Source: Comamonadaceae bacterium UBA2121 | GTDB lineage: Bacteria; Pseudomonadota; Gammaproteobacteria; Burkholderiales; Burkholderiaceae_C | NCBI GenBank assembly: GCA_002331385.1 | Contig: DCYB01000012.1 | Span: 62,001 to 126,000 of the forward strand | Direction of reading: 5' to 3' | DNA length: 64,000 bases | In this document: positions 17,698 through 26,685 of the stretch, in pieces | Numbering within the stretch: position 1 is the first letter of the stretch | Layout of the letters: every line of letters begins with the position of its first letter | Notes under the pieces: model-generated | Seen by the model: only the letters and a program-made list of their open reading frames with translations | Told to the model about the DNA's origin: nothing | The model's database searches: none | Program-made: the position numbers and the translations under genes

Positions 17698-17931
17698 ATG
17701 AATCAATCCACCTCTTTGGCAGCCCCGATCGAACTACCCCAGTGCGACCTCACACGGCGCAGCGTGCGTGTGAACCGGCTGCGCAGCAATGGTTTTGTGG
17801 AATTCGAATTCTCGGTCGGCTGGCCTGAACTGGTGGTGGAACTGATGATGACCGAGAAAGATTTCCACGCTTTCTGCACCCGGCAAAACGCCACCGTACT
17901 GCCGCCGCACAGCGAAGCAGCGGCGCAGTGA
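17698..17931 (+). CDS. aphK: Phenol hydroxylase assembly protein AphK (DmpK type)
   Basis: A 77-residue protein of the DmpK family, which is needed in vivo to deliver iron to the hydroxylase oxygenase but is not part of the active enzyme. The stretch VNRLRSNGFVEFEFSVGWPELVVELMMTE is the conserved part. The ATG at 17698 is chosen over 17686 because GGAG lies 8 bases before it. It is the first gene of the hydroxylase operon, 34 bases after the sigma-54 promoter. It is slightly shorter than CF600 DmpK. Confidence 0.85.
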   Translation: MNQSTSLAAPIELPQCDLTRRSVRVNRLRSNGFVEFEFSVGWPELVVELMMTEKDFHAFCTRQNATVLPPHSEAAAQ

Positions 17932-17974
17932 GTCCGCACCTTTCACCGAACGACAAGCACAGGAGACAAGCCCC

Positions 17975-18967
17975 ATGAATATCGACCTGCAGGCGCGCGA
18001 AATACAGCCGCTGCGCCAAACCTTCGCACGTGTTGCCGCGCACACGGGTGACAAACCCGCGTCGCGCTATCTGGAGGCCACGCTGGGCGTGCAGGCCACC
18101 GAGCACTTCCAGTACCGCCCCACGTGGGAGGAAGGCTATGAGCTGTTCGACCAGCGCCGCACGGCCGTCGAGCTCAAGGACTGGAATGCGCTGCGCGACC
18201 CGCGCCAGTATTACTACGCCAACTGGACCATGACCCGCGCGCGCCAGCAGGACGCCATGGAGGCCAACTACCAGTTCGTCGAATCGCGCCTGCTCGCGCA
18301 GAAGATGAACGACACGCTGCGCGCCCAGGTCTGCACCGTGCTGATGCCGCTGCGCCACGTCGCCTTTGGCGGCAACATGAACAACTGCAGCATCTGCTCG
18401 CGTGGCTATGGCACGGCTTTCACCGCTCCGGCGATCTTCCACGCCATGGACCAGTTGGGGGTGGCGCAATACCTTACCCGCCTGGGTCTGGTGCTGGATG
18501 AACCGGGCGTGCTCGAAGCGGGTCGCAATGACTGGCTCAATAGCATCATCTGGCAGCAACTGCGCCACATGGTGGAAGACATGCTGGTGACGAACGATCC
18601 GGTGGAACTGTTTGTCGCTCAGAACCTCGCGCTGGACGGCCTGCTGTATCCGCTGATGTTCGATCGCTACGTGGACGACCATGTCTCGCTACAAGGCGGT
18701 ACGGCCGTTGCCATGCTGACCTCGTTCATCCCCGAGTGGCACACCGAATCGGCACGCTGGATCGATGCCGTGGTGAAGGTGGCCGCCGCCGAATCCACGC
18801 ACAACCGCGATCTGCTCACGCAGTGGGTTCGCCAGTGGACCGAGCGCGCGCAAGCCGCGCTGGCGCCCGTGGCCGAACTGGCCCTGGACCACGCTGGCGC
18901 ACAAACGCTGGCCGACGTGCGCACCGCACTCGATGCCCGCGCACGCAAGTCCGGACTGGACGTTTGA
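17975..18967 (+). CDS. aphL: Phenol hydroxylase P1 subunit AphL
   Basis: A 330-residue beta subunit of the multicomponent phenol hydroxylase (DmpL type). It pairs with AphN and the small AphO in the dimeric oxygenase. It has the diiron-oxygenase fold but lacks the full set of iron ligands, as usual for this subunit. TWEEGYELFDQRRTAVELKDW and YANWTMTRARQQDAMEANYQF are recognisable. A strong ribosome site (CAGGAGAC) precedes the ATG. Length fits the family (about 330). Confidence 0.94.
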   Translation: MNIDLQAREIQPLRQTFARVAAHTGDKPASRYLEATLGVQATEHFQYRPTWEEGYELFDQRRTAVELKDWNALRDPRQYYYANWTMTRARQQDAMEANYQFVESRLLAQKMNDTLRAQVCTVLMPLRHVAFGGNMNNCSICSRGYGTAFTAPAIFHAMDQLGVAQYLTRLGLVLDEPGVLEAGRNDWLNSIIWQQLRHMVEDMLVTNDPVELFVAQNLALDGLLYPLMFDRYVDDHVSLQGGTAVAMLTSFIPEWHTESARWIDAVVKVAAAESTHNRDLLTQWVRQWTERAQAALAPVAELALDHAGAQTLADVRTALDARARKSGLDV

Positions 18968-18980
18968 GGGAGACACGCAC

Positions 18981-19277
18981 ATGCAGACCACACAAACCAC
19001 GCAGCCCCGCTCCAAAGTGTTCATCGCTTTCCAGGACAACGAGGAATCGCGCCCCGTCGTCGAGGCCGTGCTCGCGGACAACGCCGAAGCCACCGCCGCC
19101 TACACGCCAGGTCTGGTGAAGATCGACTGCCCACAGCGACTGGTCATCCGCCGCGCGAGCATTGAAGACATCACCGGCCAGCCCTTCAACCTGCAGCAAA
19201 TCCAGATCAACCTGGTGACGCTCTCGGGCCATGTGGACGAGGACGACGACGAGTTCTCGCTGAGCTGGAACAACTGA
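18981..19277 (+). CDS. aphM: Phenol hydroxylase regulatory subunit P2 AphM
   Basis: A 98-residue cofactor-less effector protein (DmpM type) that docks on the oxygenase and is needed for turnover. SKVFIAFQDNEESRPVVEAV and the acidic C-terminus DEDDDEFSLSWNN are typical. The ATG at 18981 follows a GGGAG ribosome site; the frame extends upstream to 18933, but that overlaps aphL and lacks a signal for initiation. It is 13 bases after aphL. Confidence 0.92.
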   Translation: MQTTQTTQPRSKVFIAFQDNEESRPVVEAVLADNAEATAAYTPGLVKIDCPQRLVIRRASIEDITGQPFNLQQIQINLVTLSGHVDEDDDEFSLSWNN

Positions 19278-19333
19278 CGCCAACGCCACCGCACACAACC
19301 ACACGATCAGACAGAACAAGCCAAGGAGACATC

Positions 19334-20908
19334 ATGGACACCACCGTTGTCAAGAAGAAACTGGGCCTCAAGGAACGCTACAGCGCCATGACGCGCGGCC
19401 TGTCGTGGGACACCACCTATCAGCCGATGGACAAGGTGTTCCCGTACGACCGCTACGAGGGCATCAAGATCCACGACTGGGACAAGTGGGAGGACCCCTT
19501 CCGCCTGACCATGGACGCCTACTGGAAATACCAGGGAGAGAAGGAGAAGAAGCTCTACGCCGTGATCGAGGCGTTCGCGCAAAACAACGGCCAGCTCGGC
19601 GTGACCGATGCGCGTTACGTGAACGCCCTCAAGCTCTTCATCCAGGGCGTGACGCCGCTGGAATATGCAGCGCACCGCGGCTTTGCGCATGTGGGTCGCC
19701 ACTTCACCGGAGCCGGTGCGCGCGTTGCTGCGCAGATGCAGTCCATCGACGAGTTGCGTCACTTCCAGACCGAGACGCACGCCATCAGCCACTACAACAA
19801 GTACTTCAACGGCATGCACAACTCGGCCGAGTGGTACCAGCGCGTGTGGTTCCTGTCGGTGCCCAAGTCGTTCTTTGAAGACGCCATGTCGGCTGGCCCG
19901 TTCGAGTTCCTCACCGCCGTGAGTTTCTCGTTTGAATACGTGCTCACCAACCTGCTGTTCGTTCCCTTCATGTCGGGCGCGGCGCACAACGGTGATCTGT
20001 CCACGGTGACCTTCGGCTTCTCCGCACAAAGCGATGAATCGCGCCACATGACGCTGGGCATCGAATGCATCAAGTTCATGCTGGAGCAAGACCCCGGCAA
20101 CGTGCCCATCGTGCAGCGCTGGATCGACAAGTGGTTCTGGCGCGGCTACCGCCTGCTCACGCTGGTGGCGATGATGCAGGACTACATGCTGCCCAAGCGC
20201 GTGATGAGTTGGAAGGAAGCCTGGGAGATGTACGCCGAAGAAAACGGCGGCGCGCTGTTCCGCGATCTGGCGCGCTACGGCATCCGCGAGCCCGAAGGCT
20301 GGAAGCACGCCTGCGAAGGCAAGGACCACATCAGCCATCAGGCGTGGAACACCTTCTACAACTACGCCGCTGCCGCGCCCTTCCATACCTGGGTGCCGGA
20401 AGAAGACGAGATGAAGTGGCTGTCGGAAAAGTACCCCGACACGTTCGACAAGTACTACCGCCCGCGCCTTGAGCACTACCGCAGTGAGCAGCAGGCAGGC
20501 AAGCGTTTCTACAACACCACGCTGCCCATGCTGTGCACCACCTGCCAGATCCCGATGGTGTTCACCGAACCCGGCGACGCCTCGCAGATCTGCTACCGCG
20601 AGTCCACCTATCAGGGCGACAAGTACCACTTCTGCAGCGACGGCTGCAAGCACGTGTTCGATCACGAGCCCGAGAAATACGTGCAGTCCTGGCTGCCCGT
20701 GCACCAGATCTATCAGGGCAACTGCTTCAAGGAAGGCGTCGATCCGACGCAGCCGGGCTTCGACGCGCTGGGCGCCGTGCTCGACTGGTACGGCATCCAG
20801 GTGGGCACCGACAACTTCGATTTCGAAGGCTCGCAAGACCAACGCAACTTCGCCGCATGGCGCGGCAACACGATACCCGATACCGCCAAGGAAGGAGGTG
20901 CAGCATGA
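19334..20908 (+). CDS. aphN: Phenol hydroxylase oxygenase large subunit P3 AphN
   Basis: The 524-residue catalytic subunit that hydroxylates phenol to catechol at a carboxylate-bridged diiron centre. The six expected ligands are visible: E110, the ELRH pair E140/H143, E201, and the ESRH pair E235/H238. A later zinc-type Cys set (CTTC near residue 400 and CSDGC near 438) matches DmpN. It ends four bases into aphO (ATGA overlap). Complete, with a good AAGGAG ribosome site. Confidence 0.96.
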   Translation: MDTTVVKKKLGLKERYSAMTRGLSWDTTYQPMDKVFPYDRYEGIKIHDWDKWEDPFRLTMDAYWKYQGEKEKKLYAVIEAFAQNNGQLGVTDARYVNALKLFIQGVTPLEYAAHRGFAHVGRHFTGAGARVAAQMQSIDELRHFQTETHAISHYNKYFNGMHNSAEWYQRVWFLSVPKSFFEDAMSAGPFEFLTAVSFSFEYVLTNLLFVPFMSGAAHNGDLSTVTFGFSAQSDESRHMTLGIECIKFMLEQDPGNVPIVQRWIDKWFWRGYRLLTLVAMMQDYMLPKRVMSWKEAWEMYAEENGGALFRDLARYGIREPEGWKHACEGKDHISHQAWNTFYNYAAAAPFHTWVPEEDEMKWLSEKYPDTFDKYYRPRLEHYRSEQQAGKRFYNTTLPMLCTTCQIPMVFTEPGDASQICYRESTYQGDKYHFCSDGCKHVFDHEPEKYVQSWLPVHQIYQGNCFKEGVDPTQPGFDALGAVLDWYGIQVGTDNFDFEGSQDQRNFAAWRGNTIPDTAKEGGAA

Positions 20909-21261
20909 GCGTTACCGCACTCTACCCCTATAGCTACGAAGCCAAGGACCGCCGCGAGAACTTCCCCGCCCCGCTGCTCTACATCGGCTGGGACGAGCAC
21001 AACATGTTCTGCGCGCCGGTGTGCCTGCCACTGCCCGCCGAGACGCCCTTTGGCGCGCTGGCCACCAACGTGCTGCCCGGCGTGTACGGTGCGCACCCCG
21101 ACTTTGCCCGCATCGACTGGGACCGCGTGCAGTGGCTCAAGTCGGGCCAGCCGTGGACGCCCGATCCGGCCCGCAGCCTGGCGGAGAACGGGTTGGGACA
21201 CAAGGACGTGATCCGCTTTCGCACCCCCGGCCTGAACGGCATTCAAGGGTCGGCTAGCTGA
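20905..21261 (+). CDS. aphO: Phenol hydroxylase P4 subunit AphO
   Basis: A 118-residue small subunit (DmpO type) of the oxygenase. The ATG at 20905 overlaps the aphN stop (ATGA) and follows an AGGAGG-like ribosome site inside aphN; the longer frame upstream is a shadow of aphN. FPAPLLYIGWDEHNMFCAPV and WLKSGQPWTPD are conserved in the family. Confidence 0.93.
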   Translation: MSVTALYPYSYEAKDRRENFPAPLLYIGWDEHNMFCAPVCLPLPAETPFGALATNVLPGVYGAHPDFARIDWDRVQWLKSGQPWTPDPARSLAENGLGHKDVIRFRTPGLNGIQGSAS

Positions 21262-21305
21262 AGCCTTGCGTCAGCCGAATGGATGAATCGCGCGGAGTTG
21301 CCTTC

Positions 21306-22370
21306 ATGAGTTATCAACTGACACTGGAACCGCTGGGCGCCACCATCGAGGTGGAAGAAGGCCAGACCCTGCTGGACGCCGCGCTGCGGCAGGGTATCTA
21401 CATTCCCCACGCCTGCGGTCACGGCCTGTGCGGAACCTGCAAGGTGCAGGTCTGCGACGGCGAGGTGGACCACGGCGCGGCCAATCCGTTCGCGCTCATG
21501 GACATGGAACGCGACGATGGCAAGACGCTCGCCTGCTGCGCCACGCTGCAGACGGACGCCACCATCGAAGCCGACATCGAGGATGAGCCCGACGCGCGGG
21601 TCATCCCCGTGCAGGACTACCACGCCACCGTGGCGCGCATCGAGCAGCTCACGCCCACCATCAAGGCACTGCACCTGCGCCTTGACCAACCAATGCCATA
21701 CCAGGCAGGTCAATACGTGCAGGTGCAGATTCCCGCGATTGGCCAGTCGCGCGCGTTCTCGATCGCCAATGCACCAGACGCCAGCGGCCACGCACAGGAG
21801 ATCGAACTCAACGTGCGCATGGTCCCCGGCGGCGCTGGTACCGCATGGCTGCACGAGTCGCTGAAGGAAGGCGACGCGCTCACCATCGCGGGGCCCTATG
21901 GGCGCTTCTTCGTGCGCCATTCGGCTGCGCAGCCCATGGTGTTCATGGCGGGCGGATCGGGCCTGTCCAGCCCGCGCGCCATGATTCACGAGCTGCTCGC
22001 ACGCGAGTGTGCGCAGCCCATCACCCTGATCTACGGACAGCGCAGCCGCGAGGAGCTGTACTACGACGCGGAGTTCCGCGCGCTCGCGCAAAAGCACCCG
22101 CAGTTCACCTACATCCCCGCCCTCTCCGGCGACTGCGCAGACAGCGACTGGAGCGGCGCCAGGGGCTTTGTCCACGAAGCCGCCCGCGCGCACTTCGAGG
22201 GCAACTTCGCTGGTCGCAAAGCCTATCTGTGCGGCCCGCCACCGATGGTGGAGGCCTGCATCTCCACGTTAATGCAGGGCCGCCTGTTCGAGCGCGACAT
22301 CTACACCGAGAAATTCATCTCGGCCGCCGATGCGCAGGGCCCGCGCAGCCCGCTGTTCAAGCGCGTGTAA
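21306..22370 (+). CDS. aphP: Phenol hydroxylase reductase P5 AphP
   Basis: A 354-residue NADH-dependent reductase feeding electrons to AphN. Residues 1-90 are a plant-type [2Fe-2S] ferredoxin domain with C37, C42, C45 and C77. Residues about 100-200 bind FAD (RAFSIANAP motif) and 205-354 bind NAD (GGSGLSSPRAMI, CGPPPMVEACI). The ATG at 21306 is chosen because GGAG lies nearby and the length equals DmpP (353). Confidence 0.95.
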   Translation: MSYQLTLEPLGATIEVEEGQTLLDAALRQGIYIPHACGHGLCGTCKVQVCDGEVDHGAANPFALMDMERDDGKTLACCATLQTDATIEADIEDEPDARVIPVQDYHATVARIEQLTPTIKALHLRLDQPMPYQAGQYVQVQIPAIGQSRAFSIANAPDASGHAQEIELNVRMVPGGAGTAWLHESLKEGDALTIAGPYGRFFVRHSAAQPMVFMAGGSGLSSPRAMIHELLARECAQPITLIYGQRSREELYYDAEFRALAQKHPQFTYIPALSGDCADSDWSGARGFVHEAARAHFEGNFAGRKAYLCGPPPMVEACISTLMQGRLFERDIYTEKFISAADAQGPRSPLFKRV

Positions 22371-22379
22371 GAGGCTGCC

Positions 22380-22829
22380 ATGCTGAACTTCAACAGCCAT
22401 CCCAAGATGCATGTGCACGTTGCGCAGACCAACGAGAGCTACGACTGCGCGACCAACGAGAGCCTGCTCAAAGGCATGCTGCGCCTGGGCCGCAAGGGCA
22501 TCCCCGTGGGCTGCGTGAACGGCGGTTGCGGCGTGTGCAAGGTGCGCATCGTCGAAGGCTCCGTCTGCGCACTCGGCCCCGTCAGCCGCGCGCACGTGAG
22601 CGTTGAAGAAGAGGCGCAAGGCTACACGCTGGCATGTCGCGTTGCGCCCGCCGAAGCGGTGCGACTGGAAGTCAGCGCGCGCCTGTCCAAACCCTTTTCC
22701 CAACCGCGGCCGAACGGCTGCAGCGCGCCCACCGGGTGCGCCAGCCCGACTGCATCGAGCGCATCGAGCACACCGAACCAACCGATTTCCCCAACGCCAT
22801 CAACGACATCAACCACCAAGGAGACATGA
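22380..22829 (+). CDS. aphQ: Chloroplast-type ferredoxin AphQ with C-terminal tail
   Basis: A 149-residue [2Fe-2S] ferredoxin (DmpQ/XylT type) that reactivates catechol 2,3-dioxygenase by re-reducing its iron. Cluster ligands are C45, C50, C53 and C86. Homologues are usually about 110-120 residues; here residues 111-149 form a Ser/Thr/Pro-rich tail (SSASSTPNQPISPTPSTTST) that runs to one base before the aphB start codon. The tail probably arose from read-through into the old spacer. Its effect is unknown. Confidence 0.9.
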   Translation: MLNFNSHPKMHVHVAQTNESYDCATNESLLKGMLRLGRKGIPVGCVNGGCGVCKVRIVEGSVCALGPVSRAHVSVEEEAQGYTLACRVAPAEAVRLEVSARLSKPFSQPRPNGCSAPTGCASPTASSASSTPNQPISPTPSTTSTTKET

Positions 22830-22830
22830 G

Positions 22831-23775
22831 ATGGGAATTCTTCGCATAGGCCACGCCAGCCTGAAAGTGATGGACCTTGCTGCGGCACAGCAGCACTACG
22901 AAAAAGTTCTGGGCCTCAAGACCGTCATGAAGGACAAGGCCGGCAACGCCTACCTGAAATGCTGGGACGAGTGGGACAAGTTCTCCCTCATCCTGACACC
23001 GTCCGATCAGGCCGGCCTGAACCATCTGGCCTACAAGGTCGAGAAGGATGAAGACCTCGACACGCTGCAACAGCGCATCGAACAATGGGGCGTGAAGACG
23101 CAGTTCCTGCCCGAAGGCACGCTGCCATCTACGGGTCGCATGTTGCAGTTCAACCTGCCGAGCGGCCACGAAATGCGCCTCTACGCGCACAAGGAATATG
23201 TCGGCACCGACGTGGGCACCACCAACCCCGACCCGTGGCCGGACGACATCCGCGGCTCGGGCGTGCACTGGCTGGACCACGCGCTGCTGATGTGCGAGCT
23301 CAACCCCGCTGAAGGCATCAACAAGGTGGAGGAGAACACCCGCTTCATGAAGGAAGCGCTCGACTTCTTCCTGACCGAGCAGGTCATGGTCGGCCCCGAA
23401 GGCTCCATCCAGGCCGCCACCTGGTTGGCGCGCACCACCACGCCGCACGACATCGCATTCGTGGGCGGCCCGCGTTGCGGCCTGCACCACATCGCCTTCT
23501 TCCTCGATTCGTGGAACGACGTGCTCAAGTCCGCCGACGTGATGGCCAAGAACAAGGTGCGCATCGACGTCGCACCGACCCGCCACGGCATCACGCGCGG
23601 CGAGACCATCTATTTCTTCGACCCGAGCGGCAACCGCAACGAGACCTTCGCGGGTCTGGGCTACCTCGCACAGCGCGACCGCCCCGTGACCACGTGGACC
23701 GAAGACCGGCTGGGCAGCGGCATCTTCTATCACACGGGCGATCTGGTGCCCTCGTTCACCGAGGTCTACACCTGA
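22831..23775 (+). CDS. aphB: Catechol 2,3-dioxygenase AphB
   Basis: A 314-residue type I extradiol dioxygenase that cleaves catechol to 2-hydroxymuconic semialdehyde. Iron ligands by family pattern are H150 (WLDHALL), H219 (GLHHIAFF) and E271 (NRNETFAG). The ATG at 22831 follows AAGGAGACATGAG, and the aphQ stop lies inside this ribosome site, so the two genes are coupled. Upstream frame extension to 22603 is a shadow of aphQ. It acts with aphQ, and its product goes to AphC and DmpD. Confidence 0.97.
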   Translation: MGILRIGHASLKVMDLAAAQQHYEKVLGLKTVMKDKAGNAYLKCWDEWDKFSLILTPSDQAGLNHLAYKVEKDEDLDTLQQRIEQWGVKTQFLPEGTLPSTGRMLQFNLPSGHEMRLYAHKEYVGTDVGTTNPDPWPDDIRGSGVHWLDHALLMCELNPAEGINKVEENTRFMKEALDFFLTEQVMVGPEGSIQAATWLARTTTPHDIAFVGGPRCGLHHIAFFLDSWNDVLKSADVMAKNKVRIDVAPTRHGITRGETIYFFDPSGNRNETFAGLGYLAQRDRPVTTWTEDRLGSGIFYHTGDLVPSFTEVYT

Positions 23776-23837
23776 TCCACGCACAGCGGCAAAAACGGCC
23801 ACACGGCAACAACAAAGACAACAACGAGGACAAGCCC

Positions 23838-24728
23838 ATGAAAACAAGAATCAAGGCCGCCGCACTCGCGGCGATGGCAGCGCTTGGCTGCACGATGGCA
23901 CACGCCGAAGGCCACTATGTGCCGGGCGTGGAAGGCATCCAGGCATCGAGCGTGCCACCGCCCGGTGTGTACTACCTTGGCTATCTGCTGAACTACAACA
24001 TCAACAGCTTCCGTGTGCCTGGCACCAGCAGCAACCTGCCGGGGCACAACTCCGGCACGGTCACGGCGCTGGCCAACCGCGCGGTGTGGATCACGCAGCA
24101 CAAGGTGCTGGGCGCGGACTACGGCATGGAGATGATCGTGCCGGTGCTGCGCACCTCCCTCACCATCAACGCTGCGGGCGTGTCCGACAGCCGCACCGGC
24201 GTGGGCGACATCTACGTCGGCCCGCTGGTGCTGGGCTGGCACGGCAAGCAGTGGGACGCCGTGGCCGCAGCCGGCATGTGGTTTGACACCGCCGACACCG
24301 ACCACGCTGCCTCCCCCGGCAAGGGCTTCAAAAGCACCATGCTGACGGGTGGCCTGACCTACTACTTCGACGACGCCAAGACTTGGAGCGGCTCTGCGCT
24401 CACGCGCTTCGAGCGCAACGGGCGCAATGATGCGGGCTTTCGCCACGGCAACCAGCTCACCACGGAATGGGGCGTGGGCAAATCCTTCGGCAGCTTCCAG
24501 GCCGGTGTGGTGGGCTACAGCCAGTGGCAGGTCAGCGATGACCACGGCCCCGGCGCGAGCACAAAGCGATCGTCGAAGCACGCACTGGGGGCCGAGTTCG
24601 TCTACCCCATTCCCAACGCGGGCGTGTTCCTGAAAGCCGCTGCCTACAAGGAAGTGAAGGCAGAGGCTGGCACGGGCGCTTACCCGAAGGGATCGTTGGT
24701 GCGCTTCACGCTGGTGAAGGCGTTCTGA
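23838..24728 (+). CDS. Phenol-degradation outer-membrane protein (MetA/SphA type)
   Basis: A 296-residue beta-barrel protein of the phenol meta-degradation family (COG4313-like). The signal peptide is MKTRIKAAALAAMAALGCTMAHA; the mature protein starts with EGHYVPGVEGIQASSVPPPG, a family hallmark, and has alternating aromatic strands to the C-terminal phenylalanine (LVKAF). It is thought to admit or sense aromatic substrates at the outer membrane. The ATG at 23838 follows a GAGGAC ribosome site. It sits between aphB and the meta-pathway genes in the same direction. Confidence 0.85.
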   Translation: MKTRIKAAALAAMAALGCTMAHAEGHYVPGVEGIQASSVPPPGVYYLGYLLNYNINSFRVPGTSSNLPGHNSGTVTALANRAVWITQHKVLGADYGMEMIVPVLRTSLTINAAGVSDSRTGVGDIYVGPLVLGWHGKQWDAVAAAGMWFDTADTDHAASPGKGFKSTMLTGGLTYYFDDAKTWSGSALTRFERNGRNDAGFRHGNQLTTEWGVGKSFGSFQAGVVGYSQWQVSDDHGPGASTKRSSKHALGAEFVYPIPNAGVFLKAAAYKEVKAEAGTGAYPKGSLVRFTLVKAF

Positions 24729-24739
24729 AAGGCAGTGGC

Positions 24740-25207
24740 ATGCGCAGCGAAGCTCAAATCAGCACCCACATGCCCGCCTCGTGCAGCGAAACGCAACGCG
24801 TGATCGATGCCGAAGCAGCACTGCGCGCGGCCGACGCCGCCGTGCGCCATGGCCGGCAACTGGGTGTGCGTGTGAACGTCGCGGTGGTGGACGCGGCGGG
24901 CGTGCTGGCTTCCTTCGCGCGCATGCCGGGCGCGCCGCTGCACTCGATCGACATCGCCATCGACAAGGCCTACACCGCCGCAAGTTTCGGCTTGCCCACC
25001 AGTGCGTGGACCGAGGCGCTCGCCTCTCACTCCGAAGCCCTGCGCGCAGGCCTGGTGCTGCGCCCACGCTTCGTAGCGTTTGGCGGTGGCCTGCCGATCG
25101 AGGAGCGCGGCGCGCGCATTGGAGGCATTGGAGTTTCCGGCGGCAGCGAATCGCAGGATGAAGCCATAGCGACGGCGGGCCTGGCGGCACTCGGGCTCGC
25201 CCCCTGA
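24740..25207 (+). CDS. GlcG/HbpS-family protein in the phenol operon
   Basis: A 155-residue protein of the GlcG/HbpS (DUF336) family: RVNVAVVDAAGVLASFARMPGAP and the glycine-rich FGGGLPIEERGARIGGIGVSGG are the signature. Some members bind haem or aid corrinoid and redox enzymes; others are uncharacterised. No signal peptide is seen, so it is likely cytoplasmic. It lies 11 bases after the porin gene and 23 before aphC. Homologues occur in several catechol meta operons, so a supporting role is plausible but not shown. Confidence 0.8.
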   Translation: MRSEAQISTHMPASCSETQRVIDAEAALRAADAAVRHGRQLGVRVNVAVVDAAGVLASFARMPGAPLHSIDIAIDKAYTAASFGLPTSAWTEALASHSEALRAGLVLRPRFVAFGGGLPIEERGARIGGIGVSGGSESQDEAIATAGLAALGLAP

Positions 25208-25230
25208 TTGACAACTCTTGAAGATAGACC

Positions 25231-26685
25231 ATGAAACAGATACTGAACTTCATCAACGGCGACTACACGGCTTCTGCACGCAGGTTCGACAAGCGCTCTC
25301 CACTGACCGGCGATGTCATCGCCGAAGTGCACGAGGCCGACAAGGCCGCCGTGGACAAGGCCGTTGCCGCTGCCAGGGCCGCACTCACCGGCCCGTGGTC
25401 GCGCATGACCGTGGCCGAGCGCGTGGAAAAACTCTACGCCGTCGCCGATGGCATCAACCGCCGCTTTGAAGAATTTCTGGCCGCCGAATGTGCCGACACC
25501 GGCAAGCCACGCAGCATTGCCAGCCACATCGACATTCCCCGTGGCGCGGCCAACTTCAAGATCTTTGCGGACGTGGTGAAAAACGTCCCCACCGAATTTT
25601 TCGAGATGGCCACGCCCGACGGCAAAGGCGCCATCAACTATGGCTACCGCGCACCTGTGGGCGTGGTCGGCGTGATCTGCCCATGGAACCTGCCCCTGCT
25701 GCTGATGACATGGAAAGTCGGCCCCGCGCTGGCCTGCGGCAACACCGTGGTGGTCAAACCTTCCGAGGAAACGCCGCAGACCGCCGCGCTGCTCGGCGAA
25801 GTGATGAACGAGGCCGGCATTCCGCCCGGCGTCTACAACGTGGTCCACGGCTTCGGCCCCGACTCTGCGGGCGAGTTCGTCACCAGCCACCCCGATGTGG
25901 ACGCCATCACCTTCACCGGCGAGACACGCACGGGCGAAGTCATCATGAAAGCCGCCGCCAAAGGCGCACGTCCGGTCAGCATGGAGATGGGCGGCAAGAA
26001 CGCCGCCATCGTCTTTGCCGATTGCGATTTTGATGCCGCCATCGAAGGCACGCTGCGCTCCGCCTTCGTCAACAGCGGTCAGGTGTGCCTGGGCACGGAA
26101 CGCGTGTATGTCGAGCGCCCGTTGTTCGAGCGCTTTGTCGCCGAACTCAAGCGCCAGATCGAAGGCTGGAAGATCGGCGCTCCGGAAGATGCCGACACGA
26201 AGCTGGGCCCGCTGATCAGCCAGGAGCATCAGCAGAAAGTGCTGTCGTATTACAAGATCGCGGCGGACGAAGGCGCCACCATCGTCACCGGCGGGGGCGT
26301 GCCCAACATGGGTGCGGACTACGCGCAAGGTGCCTGGGTGCAGCCCACGATCTGGACCGGCCTGCCCGAATCCGCGCGCGTGATGAAGGAAGAAATCTTC
26401 GGCCCGTGCTGCCACATCGCGCCGTTCGACAGCGAAGAGGAAGTGCTCGCCAAAGCCAACGACAACGAATACGGCCTCGCCTGCGCGATCTGGACGCGCG
26501 ACGTCTCGCGCGCGCACCGCGTTGCGCAACGCATGCAGGTAGGCATTTCGTGGGTCAACAGCTGGTTCCTGCGCGACCTGCGCACCCCCTTCGGCGGCAG
26601 CAAGCAATCGGGTATCGGACGTGAAGGCGGAGTGCACTCGCTCGAGTTCTACACGGAGTTGAAGAATGTGTGTATCAAGCTCTGA
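25231..26685 (+). CDS. aphC: 2-Hydroxymuconic semialdehyde dehydrogenase AphC
   Basis: A 484-residue aldehyde dehydrogenase (DmpC/XylG type) oxidising the catechol ring-cleavage product with NAD to 2-hydroxymuconate, entering the 4-oxalocrotonate branch. The cofactor motif FTGETRTG, the catalytic Glu in MEMGGKNAA and the catalytic Cys in NSGQVCLGTE are present; PWNLPLLLMTWKVGPAL is family-typical. Its last 20 bases overlap the dmpD start. Complete. Confidence 0.95.
   Translation: MKQILNFINGDYTASARRFDKRSPLTGDVIAEVHEADKAAVDKAVAAARAALTGPWSRMTVAERVEKLYAVADGINRRFEEFLAAECADTGKPRSIASHIDIPRGAANFKIFADVVKNVPTEFFEMATPDGKGAINYGYRAPVGVVGVICPWNLPLLLMTWKVGPALACGNTVVVKPSEETPQTAALLGEVMNEAGIPPGVYNVVHGFGPDSAGEFVTSHPDVDAITFTGETRTGEVIMKAAAKGARPVSMEMGGKNAAIVFADCDFDAAIEGTLRSAFVNSGQVCLGTERVYVERPLFERFVAELKRQIEGWKIGAPEDADTKLGPLISQEHQQKVLSYYKIAADEGATIVTGGGVPNMGADYAQGAWVQPTIWTGLPESARVMKEEIFGPCCHIAPFDSEEEVLAKANDNEYGLACAIWTRDVSRAHRVAQRMQVGISWVNSWFLRDLRTPFGGSKQSGIGREGGVHSLEFYTELKNVCIKL

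Noticed and set aside
19307..20842. 511-codon minus-strand frame opposite aphN
   Set aside because: Antisense shadow; the AphN diiron ligands on the plus strand settle the coding strand.
22672..23847. 391-codon minus-strand frame opposite aphB
   Set aside because: Shadow of the catechol dioxygenase gene; no own ribosome site or motif.
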